Of a DNA stretch of 64,000 nt, positions 10,944 through 26,440 are shown in pieces. This stretch comes from Phoenix dactylifera (lineage: Eukaryota > Streptophyta > Magnoliopsida > Arecales > Arecaceae). The stretch spans positions 23,144,915 to 23,208,914 of the forward strand of contig NC_052395.1 in the NCBI RefSeq assembly GCF_009389715.1, in the 5' to 3' direction. Positions within the stretch are counted from its first letter, which is position 1; each line of letters starts with the position of its first letter. Position numbers and translations under genes: made by a program. The notes under the pieces are model-generated. The model saw only the letters and a list, made by a program, of their open reading frames with translations. It did not search any database and was not told where the DNA came from.

Positions 10944-11080
10944 TATAACAATCTAAGACCTCACCCAAAATGGCTAGCCAGGAGGTATTATTTAGGTTTC
11001 TTAACTCGGTATAAATATCCAAGATCTACCTAATGAATAACCGATGTTGGATTAAACACGCGCCCGTACGGGTCCTTGCA
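10944..11080 (-). repeat. TRIM LTR (5' LTR in element orientation)
   Basis: 137 bp, the same length as the left copy, but visibly diverged from it (many transitions), so the insertion is old. Confidence 0.85.
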
Positions 11081-11214
11081 AGGCTCTTCATTTATTTTTT
11101 TCGATCTAGAAACATAATTTTAACTTGTTTGCTCTCATTTTGAGTTAGGAAATACTAGTACCAAATCAAAATAGTTACTGTTACGGTGATAACTGTAGCT
11201 ATGGTGGTGTTGCT

Positions 11215-11520
11215 GAGCATCTTAGGCTGAGCTCCCACATAGAGCGCTCCAGGGAGAGTTCCCATGACGAGCACTTTAGGTTGAGCTTCCATGCTGACTA
11301 CTCCAAGCCGAGCTCCCATACCGAGCACTTCAGGCCGAGCTCCCAAGCCGATCACTTTAGGTCAAGCACTCCAGGTGGACCTCTCAAGTCGAGCACTTCA
11401 GGCCAAGCTCCCATATCGAGCACTTCAGGCTAAGCTCCCATGTCGAGCACTCTAGGCCAAACTTCCATGCCAAGCTCCCATGCTGAGCACTCCAAGCCGA
11501 GCACTTTAGGTGAGGCACTC
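11215..11520. repeat. degenerate 'gagctcccat..cgagcact' minisatellite
   Basis: About ten imperfect units built from gagctcccat and cgagcacttcagg-like words. A stretch near 11607-11640 (tgacttaagcattggagga) resembles the U5 of the gypsy LTR at about 62815 (tgacttaggcatcggaggg). I therefore infer that 11100-11640 is an old LTR remnant of that type. Confidence 0.65.
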
Positions 11521-11639
11521 AAGACCTAACGATCTCGGAAGATTACTCTACTATGATGCTTTTTATTCTCTTGTTATTTCTTGTTGTTATTCCAAAGCCC
11601 TACCTGACTTAAGCATTGGAGGAGGCCCGACTGGAGCCA

Positions 11640-13274
11640 TCTGGTGAGCCTCTCTATTCTCTTTATGTTCAGATTCATGACTCTCCATGGAAAATTAGTG
11701 CTCTATCTTCCACCATCGTGGATTGAGCAGATTGATCTATGTCCTCCATGCCTCCAAATGAGCAGACCATGGTCGGGCAGGATTTGGGCATCAACACCAC
11801 TCTCAAAGCACAGCCTACCACAATTGAAAGGATTAAGTCATCTTAGAAAGAAGATTCAAAATGGCGGACGATTAGAGAAGCTGTAAAGGCTACTGCCCAA
11901 TCGAAACTTCATATTCGTCTGGATGGTTCTTTAATGGATCAATGGTAGGTTGTATGTTCCTGAGTTTCAAAATTGAAGAAAGAAATTCTAGAAGAGGCTC
12001 ACAATTCAATTCTCAGAAGGCACTATTATGTATAGAGATTTAAGAAATTTTTTTTGGTGGACTAGCATGAAGAAAGATATTGCTCAATATGCCACACAGT
12101 GTTTAGTATATCAACAAGTAAAAGTAGAGCACCAGAAACTTGCTAGACCACTTTAGTCTCTCCTCATCCCTCAATAGAAATGGGAACATATTACCATGGA
12201 CTTTGTGACTGGCTTGCTAAAAATCTCATGAGGTAATGACACAGTGTAGGTGATTCTTGATCAACTAAGTTTGCACATTTCTTACCATTCAGAGTTGGTT
12301 TCTTCTTAGAGAAATTGGTAGATCTATATATAGAATAGATCGTGAGGCTGGACGTGGTTTCAGTTACCATTGTGTTAGATAGAGGCATTAGGTCTGTATC
12401 ACAGTTTTAGAAGGGCCTTCATAAAGCCCTTGGAACCAAATTGAGTTTTAGTACAACCTTCCACCCCCAAATTGATGGACAGTTGGAAAAGACCATTCAA
12501 ATTTTAGAAGATATATTAAGATCTTGCATCATGGATTTAGGAGGTGCATGGTCTAGCCACTTGTCACTCATAGAGTTTGCATTCAACAATAGTTATCAAG
12601 TAAGTACTAAGTTGCTCCTTTTGAGGCATTCTGTGGTCGAAAGTGCATGCCTTCTATTTATTGGGATGATATAGGCGAGAGAAAATTATTAGGTCTAGAG
12701 ATAATGCAACAAATGATGGATAAAGTGCAAGTGATTAGAAACAGCTTCACACAACTCAAAGTAGACAAAAGAGTTGTGCTGATAATAGATGGAGAGAGCT
12801 AGAATTTCAAGTTAGTGATCATATTTTCTTAAGAGTATCTTCCACTAAAAGTGTAATGAGATTCGAGATTCGTGGCAAACTGAGTTATAGGTATGTTCGG
12901 CTGTTTGAGATCTTGGACAAAATAGGAGAGGTGGCATATCGAATGGCTTTACCACCAGCCTTATCTAATATGCATGACATATTCCTTATGTCGATGTTGA
13001 GAAAATATGCTTCAGATCCAAGTCATGTGGTGGAATATGAGCCGTTATATCTTCATGAGGATTTGACCTACAAGAAAGTGTCCATTATAGATTGTGGATA
13101 TGAAGGATCAAGTGTTGTGGCATCACACTATTCCTTATATAAAAGTACAATGGAACAATCATACTAAAAAAGAGGCTACTTAAAAGCTTGAAGAGAGAGA
13201 AAGGCTAAGCACCTCAACTTTTTGAAACTTCAGATATATTAATTTCAAGGACAAAATTATTTGAAGGGGAGAAA
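11640..13274 (+). pseudogene. Ty3/gypsy pol 3' part (integrase), decayed
   Basis: No long frame survives, but ordered integrase pieces are readable. About 11985-12150 gives EEAHNSILRRHYY, then MKKDIAQYATQCLVYQQVKV and EHQKLA (HHCC zinc region). 12180-12215 gives KWEHITMDFVTGL (catalytic core start). 12441-12600 gives the FHPQIDGQLEKTIQILEDIL segment. 12856-13090 gives a C-terminal domain-like stretch (RYVRLFEILDKIGEVAYRMA, then LPPALSNMHDIF). A purine tract at 13263-13274 (gaaggggagaaa) is a plausible polypurine tract next to a 3' LTR. Gag, protease and RT are missing. Confidence 0.8.
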
Positions 13275-14316
13275 ATACACGGGCCTGATCCGTTGGACCA
13301 GCTCGCATACATAATGAGCCTGCAAGCCAAACATGAGTTGGGAAAACACACACGACTCACACGTGAGATGGAGGAAGAGGACTCTTGGTAGGAGTCTGTC
13401 ATCTTCCCTAATTCCATCAAGTGGAGGACTTCTCACCGCCGTATTTTCTTTTCTGGACTTTGAGTTTGTCTATAAAGGAGATCCCTCACCTCCTCTCTAG
13501 CATTCGCCATTGAAGTCCCTAGATTTTGAGCTCTTTCCATGGAGGGATTACTTGGGGGTTTTTTCTATCGATCCGGCCATGAGAGTTCGTCGGAGGTGAG
13601 GTATGGCTGCTAAACCTCCCTCTCTTCCTTTCTCCGGTTCTTGGGTCGTCGCCACTCCTTTGATTTAAATCGGTGAGTCATCGGATTGGTGATGAATGGC
13701 CATGGTCGACATTGTTGCTGCCGCAATCTTTGTTGGAGTTCAGCTTCCTAGCCAACACCATCGTGACACTAAGCGTTGTCATAGCCTATCACAGTCGTGT
13801 TTTGGTTTTCCCTTGTTTTCCCTGTTTAGATTCCATTCTCTTATTATTCTCCAACGTCGACCACCGCTCGCCGCTGTCCCTTGCCTTGAGACACCACCAT
13901 GGGTCGTCATCTATGGCCACTACAGTTGCCTGAGATAGCCCCTTCCTTTATTTTGAGGAGAGAGAGAGAGCCTTCATGGTTCTCTTGTGCGTCTCTATCT
14001 CCTCCCTCTTTCTCTTTCTCTTTCTCTTTCTCTCTAATTAATTTAAGAAAAAATAGTGGAAGGGACTTGGTGGATTGTCCTAGATCTTTAGTGAGTAGTG
14101 GACTAGTAGAGAGTTCTAGATTGTCAATTATCATTTAGTAATTTTGTATGTTTGAATTTGCTTCTATAGGAGAACAATCGTTTGGAAAGATGATACTAAA
14201 TTGTACACCTCAATTCGTAGACCATAGGTGGGCTGATGTCTATTGTGCCTGAGTTGTCAGCGTAGAGGTAATAAACTTTGTACACTCACATGCATGCTTA
14301 TAAATATTTTGTGTAC

Positions 14317-14380
<64 letters not shown>

Positions 14381-15230
14381 ACACTAATGATTAAGATAAG
14401 TAAGATGTAAAAATTTTCTATGGTGGTTTTCTATATTAAATTATATTTTGATCAAATATGCTTATGATTGATAAAATATTGGATGCATATATCGGTATAA
14501 TTGACATTTACATATATAGACTAATCGATGTGATGTTTTGGACAAACTACATTACATAGATTGCCCGAGCAAGAAATGTGATATTTATCGATTGCCTCAT
14601 CACGGGTTTGAAACATAATCGTGGTTAGTCTAAAGTCGGAAATAAAAAAATTGATATATATATGGGAACTTGATTGAACAAATATAGACTCTGGGCTAAT
14701 TTTGTTATTATCGATTATCTTATTATAGGCTAGAAATGTGACATTATCAATTGCTCCGTCATGGGCAAAAAATATAACACCTATAGATTGTCCCAACACG
14801 GGCAAAAAACGTAACTAAGATTTGGTCCAAAATTTAAAAAATAATTGATATTGGATCCGAATTGGATTAAAAGAATTGAATGATAAGCTACTTGAATAAC
14901 TGATGAAGACTTATTATATATTGTATGATGTATTGCTTTCGAGTGGATGTTTATTATTGATATTTAATTGCATATATGCATACCGTTTATTTACAACATT
15001 GTTGATAGTCAGATCATGATTTCATGATATTCGTGCTTATTTCGGTAATGATTTGCTCGTTATCTTTAAATTTATATTATTATGATGGTGTGGGTATGTA
15101 TAAGGATTTTTACTAGGCTACATAGCTTATATCCCTCTCCGTAACATCATTTTTTAGAGTTAGGAGATGCGTAGTCTCGATTAGGTTAGGTAAAAAGAGC
15201 GAGCGACGGAGTAATTAGTTAGCTAATTTA
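13275..15230 (+). repeat. probable gypsy 3' LTR and flanking relic
   Basis: It directly follows the likely polypurine tract and has a TATA-like box (13471-13478, tataaagg) followed by a pyrimidine-rich leader. Around 14540-14815 there are three to four diverged copies of a unit containing 'gattgcc.catcacgggc(a)aaaa.gtgac'. The right limit is uncertain and no matching 5' LTR is present in the window. Small open frames at 13673-14138 lie in the leader and resemble no protein I know. Confidence 0.5.
14324..14377. repeat. (AT)n microsatellite
   Basis: About 26 AT units. Confidence 0.95.
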
Positions 15231-15794
15231 TTTTCTTATATCCAATAAATATTTAAATTTTTACAATTGAATAATTTTATTATTTGATGATGGTAAATTT
15301 CATTTAGTTGGATTGTTATAACTAAACTTTATAATTAATTAAATATTTTTAATATTATTAAAATTTTGTTCATTTAATAGGGCTTGCTAAAACATCAGAT
15401 TCATATGTTCGTGTCATGTAGCCGGCTTAGACGTTGGATTTGGGGAACGACACAGTTCCACAGCCATTAATTCTTTTCAAAGCAAACAAAAAAATAGAAA
15501 ACAAAAACAAAAACTCAGCACCAGTCTTCGCTGCAGGGGCTTCTACCACGACCGTTGGCCTGGCCGGCCGCGAAATGAACCTGTGTACGATGACCAACGT
15601 AATCCCCATGGCTCGTTCCTGAGTAAAAGAAATTACAAAAGTCAACATGCTGCCAAGAACAGTCACCGCTCCTACTCCCAAAAATCCGTGGTTTTCTTCT
15701 CCTCCGTGCTCTCCACCCGCGCCTCGAACCAGAAATTTTGCAAACAACGTCTCCATTCCCACTCTATCCTTCCTCTTCCCAGAACACCCCCATC
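15231..15794 (+). promoter_or_regulatory. CRK-1 upstream region
   Basis: AT-rich to 15400, then a more balanced 5' region. AGTCAA at 15640-15645 is a reversed W-box core (TTGACT), the kind of site used by WRKY factors on defence-type CRK promoters. I did not find a convincing TATA box. The short open frames here are not conserved. Confidence 0.4.
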
Positions 15795-18999
<3,205 letters not shown>

Positions 19000-19640
19000 A
19001 GGTGTGAGATTAGTTGATAAAACTGCATATTAGAACATTAGTTGTTAATAATCTTTGTGAACAATACGGATACCAGTTTCTCTATCCACTATGTCGTATG
19101 ATAAATATGGTATGTTCTGAATATGATCTAGAGGATGGCATGATATTGCAAGTCTGTGGGAACTTTATAGAGATGGCAGCTTGGAACTTAATTTGTTATC
19201 CACTGTAATGTAATAAATGGGGGACCATCCTTCTCCATTGAGAGTAATGTCTTACAATCATTGTACGGTTTGATGAGCAACTTAATGTTATCTGGACTAT
19301 ATTTGGATAAAACACCTGCTCATTATGTTCGAAAAATTGGGCCTATAAATATATAGGATCTAGATAATAGCATATAGACCATGTTTTCTTGTTGATTTGT
19401 CTAGACCCCATTGCCATAGCTAAACTTCCTACTATGTTACGTAACCCGCACATAGTTTTACTTTGTTTAACCTTGCATGCAGATCGAATTATAATTTGCA
19501 AAATCTAAATTTAACTAGGGTAGATTTATTATGTTGCTTGATTCATGATTTATACTTGTTTGGTGTCAGAAGATTTTGTGTGTTTTTTTTCTTTTCTTCT
19601 TTCGTTTCTTTTTTTGTTTGACAAAATGGATAGACCTACC
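19000..19640 (+). other. CRK-1 3' flank
   Basis: It includes the 3' UTR and the flank shared by all copies (see 1-508). No gene; the open frames at 19014-19208 and 19545-19730 are not conserved. Confidence 0.6.
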
Positions 19641-20175
19641 ACTCAAGGTAAAGAACTCATGGATGATGAATCTCTCAGCTCATATTTTGTTATTTATTTA
19701 TTTATATTTAAAAATTTTGATTGTGATTGAAACCAACATACCAATATAATAAATTTAATGAAGTCGAACATTATTTGTCGTCTTAGTATAATTCATATAA
19801 TTAGATTTTTTAATCACTTGCTGCCAATATTGGTCATCAGTCGGCCCATAGCATAAGACAAAGAGAGTCTTCCATTTAAAATTATTTATTTTTTATTTAA
19901 AAATTATGATTGTGATTGAAAGTTGAAACTGATATACTAATATAATAAATTTAATGAACTTAAATATTATTTATTATTTTAGTATAGTCCATACAATTGG
20001 ACTTTTTCTCCGTAATTTGCCCACGAGACGGCCCCTACCATAAGGCATATATGAAGAGTCTTCCATTTAGAATTATGTTTGTTTATTTAAAAACTGTGAT
20101 TGTCATTGAAACCGATATGCTAATATAATAAATTTAATAAACTTGGACATTATTAATTGTCTTAGTATAACCAAT
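19641..20175. repeat. degenerate ~180-190-bp tandem array
   Basis: Three diverged units share 'attgtgattgaaacc', 'aataataaatttaatgaa' and 'gtcttagtata'. The second and third are preceded by 'gagtcttccattta'. This is the older counterpart of the clean 189-bp duplication at 509-886. Confidence 0.75.
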
Positions 20176-20881
20176 TTTGTTATATAAATTGCTCTCTGCA
20201 GGCCATAAGTAAATGGCCCTAGCATAAGCCAAGAAGAGTCTTTTTCAAGATTTATTGTTGGGATATCGGACTCCGTATCATCGTTTTTTTATTACGGTAT
20301 CGGTATATGATATAATAAAAAATGATAAGATATATTAAGTATCAGTTTAGTAAGAGACTATATACTGATTTGATATTGTATAACATATTCCATATGATCC
20401 GATAACAATCGGTTTAATAAAATTTGATTTTTGATATAAAAATCCTTTTATGATTTCTTTTTATGGTTCCTTCCCTGCTCCGGTCTCCTCTATTCCATGT
20501 CTAGCGGAATGGTGGGTTATTTATCAATTTGGAATTTGTCAATAAATGGAATACGTTATGATTGCAGGCCGGTTGAGTCGTCAAAATAACCGAGGGAGGA
20601 AAGACAAATCCAAAGGCGGAGTCAGCCAAATCAAGCAGTGTATTTTTACTTCTTTAATCCGTTCCTCTTCCAAGCACTTCAGGGCCGGCTTTCTATGTTC
20701 GAAGTGGCACGATCGGCAAATCAGATGCACTCAAAGTGGTTTCAAGCAAATGTACGTTCAATTCCCGTCAAATCCGCTGTTTTCTTCTCCTCCATGCTCT
20801 CCAGCCACGTCCCGAATCAGAAACCATGCAAGCAACGTCTCCATTCCCACTCTATCCCTGCTCTTCCCAGAATACCCCATC
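20176..20881 (+). other. CRK-2 upstream region
   Basis: AT-rich with 'gata/tatc' alternation around 20270-20420, then about 130 bases immediately before the ATG that match the region before the CRK-1 ATG. The frame open from 20546 is an upstream extension of exon 1 and not a better start, because it buries the signal peptide. Confidence 0.5.
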
Positions 20882-23800
20882 ATGGCTTCCATCTTGTCTC
20901 TATTCCCTCTGGTAATCCTCCATACTCTGATTCTAGCTCCGACCAAAACTTATTCCCAGGATGACCCCATCCTCGCCTACTGCGCCGGCGACACCAACTA
21001 CACGGTCCCCAGCACCTTCTCCTCCAACCTCGACCTCCTCCTCTCGAACCTCAACACTTCCCCCCGCGACAACGGTTACTTCTCCAACACCACCGCCGGC
21101 GCCGCCTCCTCTGCCCCCGCCTACGGCCTTGCGCAGTGCAAACCCGACGTCTCCGCCTCCGACTGCTCCACCTGCCTCAACCGCTCCGCCTCCATCGCCG
21201 CCAGCCACTGCCCCCTTCGCAAGTCCGCCGCCATCCGCCTCGACTTCTGCGTGCTCCGTTACTCCGACCAACGCTTCTTCGGCCAGCTCGAAGACGAAGG
21301 GAACGCGACATATGTCGATCCCAATCCGAATAAAACCTCGGATCCAACGGCGTTCAATCGGCATACGATCGATCTGATGGACGAGATCGCGTCGGAGGCG
21401 GCGGCGATGGATTCTAAGTTTGTGGTGGGGTACACGAATTACTCCGGTTATGGGTATATATACGGGATGGCACAGTGTACCCGTGATCTATCGGATACGA
21501 ATTGCTCCACGTGTCTCCATCAGGCGGTCAGGATTTTGCCTACCTGTTGCTATGGGAGTATCGGGGCACGGGTCTTCAAGGTGAGCTGTGCCGTGAGGTT
21601 TGAGCTCTATCCCTTTTTCTCCCTCTTGTGGGTCCCCCCGCCGCCGCCGGGATCGAGTTCTCCGCCGGACGGTGGCAATAGCACTGACACGACCGGTGAG
21701 TAAGCAGAGTTCTGCCTCGGGAATGATGCAACTCCGATCAAGGGGTAAAGCAGTAAAGGAAAACAAACTTATTTATTGCTAGTTTTGATTTCCCAAAAGG
21801 AAATTAGATTGTGTCTAAGCAATTAGTAATTAAAGTTTTTGGTCTTTAGTATGTACGGCAGCGATTTGTGGTTTACTTTGGTCTTAGTTATATGTTTGTT
21901 CGATCCGACCGGGGAGAAGGATGTGCAACTCGAAATCTTCCGGTCCCTTTATTCATTAATGTTTAATTGATGATTTAGGGCTCGTTTGGTTCGCGGGAAA
22001 AGAAGGGGGGAAAGTGTGGTCAACGGGAAAGTAATGAGATGCCTCTTGTTTGGTTGGAGTTTTCAAAGGAGAGAGAAGGGAAAGTAGTATTCCCATGGGA
22101 ATGTGATTCCCACATTTCATGGGAGAAGTCTTTCCCATGAGAAACATGGCGGGAATCACTCCATTTTTACTTTTTCCCAAAAAGTCCCTTCAGCATTAAA
22201 GAAGCATTAAAGAGGCATTAAAAACTTAATTTTTATTAAGGGCATAATAGGAATTATATATAACTTTCCTAGGAAAGTAGATGGCCAACCAAACATAAGC
22301 ACCTTGGAAATTTGTCACTTTCCCATGGTCAACCAAATATGCCAAAAGTACTTTCCTAGGCATCCTCTTCCTAGAAATTTGTTTCTCAGGAATCATATTC
22401 CTAGGAAGGAAAATGCTTCCCGCGAACCAAACGAGCCCTTAATTGATGAATCAAACCTGAGGTACATATTCTCTCTTTCTGATAGCAGTAGTGAGGTCTA
22501 CCTTGCTCAATTTAGATTAGATTCATTTTCTAATTCGAATTTTCAAAAATACACATAATTAGTAGAAATAAACATTAAAAAAGCTAAAATTTTATAAAAA
22601 GTAAATATCGGCTCATATATCAACTTTGCTTTCAGTCGCTCCATCTAATTTTTCTTATATTGTGAGATAAACTTTTTTAAAAGAAAATTTTTAGTTTGAT
22701 CGATCCATTTAAAGATCTAAATGATGGAATTTATACCTGATTGCTAAGGGCACTGCCCCTTTTAGAGAGAAGTAGATAAGTGTCATATTATACATCTAGA
22801 AAAGTTATCCGAAAGTTATCTTATGATTAAATTATGGCCTCCGAAAGTTCGGCTTCTCAATATGGTAAATCTTTCTTTTGGATCCTATGTAGCTTCATTC
22901 GTACCGATCAAAATAATGTACATTAAGTTTGGTGATCCTCCTGGATCATCATGCCTAAATGATATCGTCTCATTACTAAATTTTCTTCTGATGCAGGGAA
23001 AAGTAATAACACTCCAAAAATAGTTTTAATTGTTTCCATCTCCATCGTTGCTGCACTACTGGTCCTTTTTGCCATCAATGTCTACTTACGTAGAAGGAAA
23101 ATATTTAGGAGAGCACACGGTAAGTCTTTCTTGCTACATCATTGTTCTAGGAAATCCAATTCAAGACAAATGGGCCGGTTTTTTATGTAGTTAAGCTTGT
23201 TTGGTGAGTAGTTGATGGAGATGAGGTGTTCAGAAGTTCCAAACCATTATTATTTGATTTGGGCGCCCTTAGAGCTGCCACAGATAACTTCTCCAATACA
23301 AATAGGCTGGGAGAAGGTGGCTTCGGACCGGTTTACAAGGTAATTATCTAGACTTAGGTCTTCAAGGTCACTCATAGAGTTGTGAACATTGTTATTGATT
23401 TGACGAACGGTAATTGCTTTCTTACGCCTTTTGAATCTTATCCAGGGGACTCTGCGGGATGGACAAGAAATAGCTGTGAAAAGGCTCTCAAGAAGCTCAG
23501 GGCAAGGACTAGTAGAGCTAAGAAATGAGTCTGTTTTGGTTGCCAAGCTTCAACATAGAAACCTTGTTAAGTTGTTGGGTTGTTGCCTCGAGGAACAAGA
23601 GAGCCTGCTTGTCTATGAGTACCTTCCAAATACAAGCCTTGACAAATTTTTATTCGGTATGCTCCATTTTCTACATTCATATTTTTCATAATCATTGCCA
23701 TGATACTTCCTTGGTATTAAGCAAACAGGAACATCATCAGGTTTTTTAATTATATAACCCTGTTGTGACGAGTCATTCACTGAACTAAGCTGTTCATATT

Positions 23801-25070
23801 TCCTACTAGCCTATTACAACACTCGATACATGTCATTCCTCTTTAAGGTTATAGTCTTTATTCAGTCTAATTTAACTTTGCGTTACCTTTAGCATACTTG
23901 GTACTCTGAATTTTCTGTTTCAGCTGTTATCTCGCTTTGCCTACTAAAGTTTAATTTATGATATCAGTTTAATTTATAAAGTTTACTTGGATGAAATAGA
24001 CCCTATTGGACGACAACAACTTGATTGGGGAAGGCGGTACAAGATTATTGAAGGGATTGGCCGTGGGCTTCTCTATCTTCATGAAGATTCTCGATTAAGG
24101 ATCATTCATCAAGATCTAAAAGTAAGTAATATCTTGCTGGATGGAAACATGAATCCTAAAATTTCAGACTTTGGTCTTGCAAAGCTTTTCGGCATAGATG
24201 AGATCCCAGGAAGCACGAGTCGAATTGCTGGGACATAGTAAGTGCTTAATTTTTTAATCTTTCTTTTCCGAGTAATCAGTGGAAAGATATCTAGTCCATT
24301 ACTGTTTTGATATCCCACTTGAATCATAAGTATGTCCTTGTGGAGAAAATTCTAATATCTTTTCAATTTCTTTATGGTAGTGGGTATATGGCACCAGAAT
24401 ATGCCTTGCGTGGGCTCTTCTCCACCAAATCCGATGTTTTCAGTTATGGCGTACTAGTTTTGGAGATTGTGATTGGGCGGAGGAATAGCGGATTCCAGGG
24501 ATCTGAGAATTCTTCAGACCTTCTTAGCTATGGAAGCATTCTTCAGATCTTCTTAGCTATCTGACTTGCCCATCCCTGCCAAAGAAAAAGGAAAAGGAAA
24601 AAACAAAACATAGGTTGATCTACTGCTCTCAGTAGCCTCCCATCATGTTAGCATTTTGCTATCCTCTAAACCTATTCTTTGAACAGGTCTGGCGACACTG
24701 GAATGAAGGAACAGCATCACAAGTGATCGACCAGAGTCTAGATGATCAGTATCAACTACCAGAAGTACTGAGGTGCATTCACATCGGACTACTCTGCGTC
24801 CAGGAAGAGCCAGCAGAGAGACCCGAGATAGCAACAGTCATTCTCATGCTCAGAAGTCACTTTATCACTCTTCCAGCTCCATCAGCACCTGCCTCCTTTA
24901 TAAGAAGTGATACAAGCGGTGAGACAGAGGTGTTCGACAGGGATGTAAGGACTAGTTTATCAGGAAGGGAGAGCTCCAGTGGAAGCACAACAAGAAAGTT
25001 AAGGAGGATAGGAAAATCAAGTCCAGCCTCAGTGAATGATGTCACAATCACTGAGATGGAACCACGATAG
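20882..25070 (+). pseudogene. CRK-2: CRK with lost splice donor, probable pseudogene
   Basis: The exons match CRK-1: 20882-21695, 22997-23119, 23212-23339, 23446-23656, 23982-24237, 24381-24531 and 24687-25070; if all were spliced it would give 688 aa. Signal peptide, two DUF26 domains (CKPDVSASDCSTC, CTRDLSDTNCSTC), TM (exon 2) and GEGGFGPVY are present. There are two defects. The intron 6 donor is GG (24532-24533, tatGGaagc) where CRK-1 and CRK-4 have GT; retention reaches a TGA after ten codons, giving about 571 aa without the end of the kinase C-lobe. The catalytic loop reads HQDLKVSN instead of HRDLKASN, losing the Arg. It could still make a truncated or kinase-poor receptor. A MITE lies in intron 1. 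Confidence 0.85.
21978..22438. mobile_element. Tourist-like (PIF/Harbinger) MITE in CRK-2 intron 1
   Basis: 461 bp with near-perfect terminal inverted repeats (start gggctcgtttggttcgcggg, end cccgcgaaccaaacgagccc) and a TTA target duplication (21975-21977 and 22439-22441). It has no coding capacity. The matching place in CRK-4 intron 1 (about 31895-31920) has no insert. Confidence 0.93.
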
Positions 25071-25370
25071 AGGTGTGTGGTTGACAGATATAATTGCATC
25101 TTTGGGCATTAGTTGACGTTAATAATTGTTCTCTGTCACTTGTGTTGTATGACATATATGGTCTATTCTGGATATCATCCGGAGGATGGCATGATATTGG
25201 AAATCTATGAGAACTTTATAGAGATCACAGCTTGAAACTTGAATTGTTATCCACTGCGATGGGAGTAATGTCTTACAAGCATTATACAGTTTGATGGGCA
25301 ACCTAACGTTATCTGGACTCTATTTGGATAAAGAAGCCCCTCCACTTTATGCTTGAAAAATCGGGCACGC
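25071..25370 (+). other. CRK-2 3' flank
   Basis: It matches the CRK-4 3' flank (41862-42156) almost base for base. The match stops near 25371, where a gypsy relic begins. Confidence 0.8.
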
Positions 25371-26110
25371 AGCCAATGTTGAAGAAGAGCCAAATTCCGC
25401 TTGGCTCTTGTCCTCCTTCACCATTCAATCAAGGTCCAACGCCTCTTGTAGTATAGGGGACACCCTAGGTGCCGTGGTTTGAGGTGCATGTATCTCACAA
25501 AATTTTTCTAGGAAAAGTGTGGTACCAAAAAATTTAGCAGAAAAGGTTAAAACTACACAGTTAGACGTGAAGAAGCACCTCGAGGAGATGAATGCTCGGT
25601 ACAAGGCCAAGGCGGAAGAGCATAGGAGACATAAGGAGTTCAGAGAAGGGAATGTGGTAATGGTTAAGTAAGAACATATAGCAAGTGGAAGTCATGAAAG
25701 TATGGGCCGTACAAGGTCTTAAAAAAGATAAACAGTAATGCATATGTGATTGATCTGCCGGACGACATGGGGATCTCAAAAACTTTCAATGTTGCTAATC
25801 TATATTACCATGATCCAAGGGAGAAACTGTATCCAGAGAGAAACTCGAGGTCGAGTTCTTTCCACGCGGAGGGGATTGATGTAGGACATGCTGCTAACAT
25901 TCTTGCTGTCCTAGGAATTGCTAATCCATCTGCCGAACCAGAGGAACCAGCTGCTGAAATTCTGCTGGTGCGGGAGCAAAGAAACTTGGATGAGCGAGCC
26001 CAAGCAAAGAAGATGCAAGGTTCCCCCAGGCTGTGGGGAAATTGGGATTGATCTCACGTTCCCAGAGATCAATCCCACAGTTTACAAGTTTCTGAATGTT
26101 GGCTAAATCG
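25371..26110 (+). pseudogene. Ty3/gypsy integrase C-terminus, relic
   Basis: A frame with a few defects reads NSAWLLSSFTIQSRSN-like at the left. It continues KKHLEEMNARYKAKAEEHRR at about 25570, EFREGNVVMV at 25637, [20 protein letters not shown] at about 25705-25764, and [14 protein letters not shown]. These are the end of the integrase core and the C-terminal domain of a gypsy polyprotein. A tail rich in Glu follows. Everything upstream (gag to most of integrase) is gone, so this is a 3' fragment of an element that replaced the 5' half of CRK-3. Confidence 0.8.
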
Positions 26111-26440
26111 AGTCCTAGTCTGTTTAAAATTTCTGAATTGAGTTTGTTTGTAGTCCTGTTTTAGTTCTGAATTCAGATTTAATTAGGAGTCTTTTTTTAT
26201 TAGGATTTGATTACGCATTGAGTCCTTTTGTTAGGGATTTAGAGTGAGTCCGTGGCCCTATAAAAAGGGATGTAAAGGGGCCGCCGTTCTTCTTCCTTCC
26301 ATTGTCTTTTCTGTGAATGAAAAAAAAAAAAAATGCAGAAGCTCTGTTTTGAGCCCAAGAACATACCCTGTTTCTCTGTTTTGGTTGTTTGAAATCAGCA
26401 GCAGAACAGCAGGAGATTGTTTTCCCACGCTTCCGGTATC
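26111..26440 (+). repeat. probable LTR of the gypsy relic
   Basis: It follows the pol tail. It has a TATA box in ccctataaaaaggg (26258-26271), a pyrimidine-rich leader and a 13-A run near 26319. The exact LTR ends are not clear. Confidence 0.5.

Larger units (their letters stand above)
9469..11080 (-). mobile_element. TRIM (miniature LTR retrotransposon), split by hAT
   Basis: Two 137-bp direct repeats (9469-9605 and 10944-11080) are flanked by the 5-bp target duplication aggct (9464-9468 and 11081-11085). The left repeat starts TG and ends CA; the right one starts TA, a likely TG mutation. An antisense Met-tRNA primer site (gctccgatacca, 10930-10941) lies beside the right LTR. A purine-rich tract on the minus strand (antisense of ctttccccgttt, 9609-9620) lies beside the left LTR. 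The element therefore runs on the minus strand. After subtracting the hAT insert and its 8-bp duplication it is about 439 bp and has no coding capacity, which is typical of TRIMs that depend on other elements. Confidence 0.88.

Noticed and set aside
20546-20881. Upstream extension of the CRK-2 first exon
   Set aside because: It would place 112 residues before the signal peptide; the paralogue supports the ATG at 20882.
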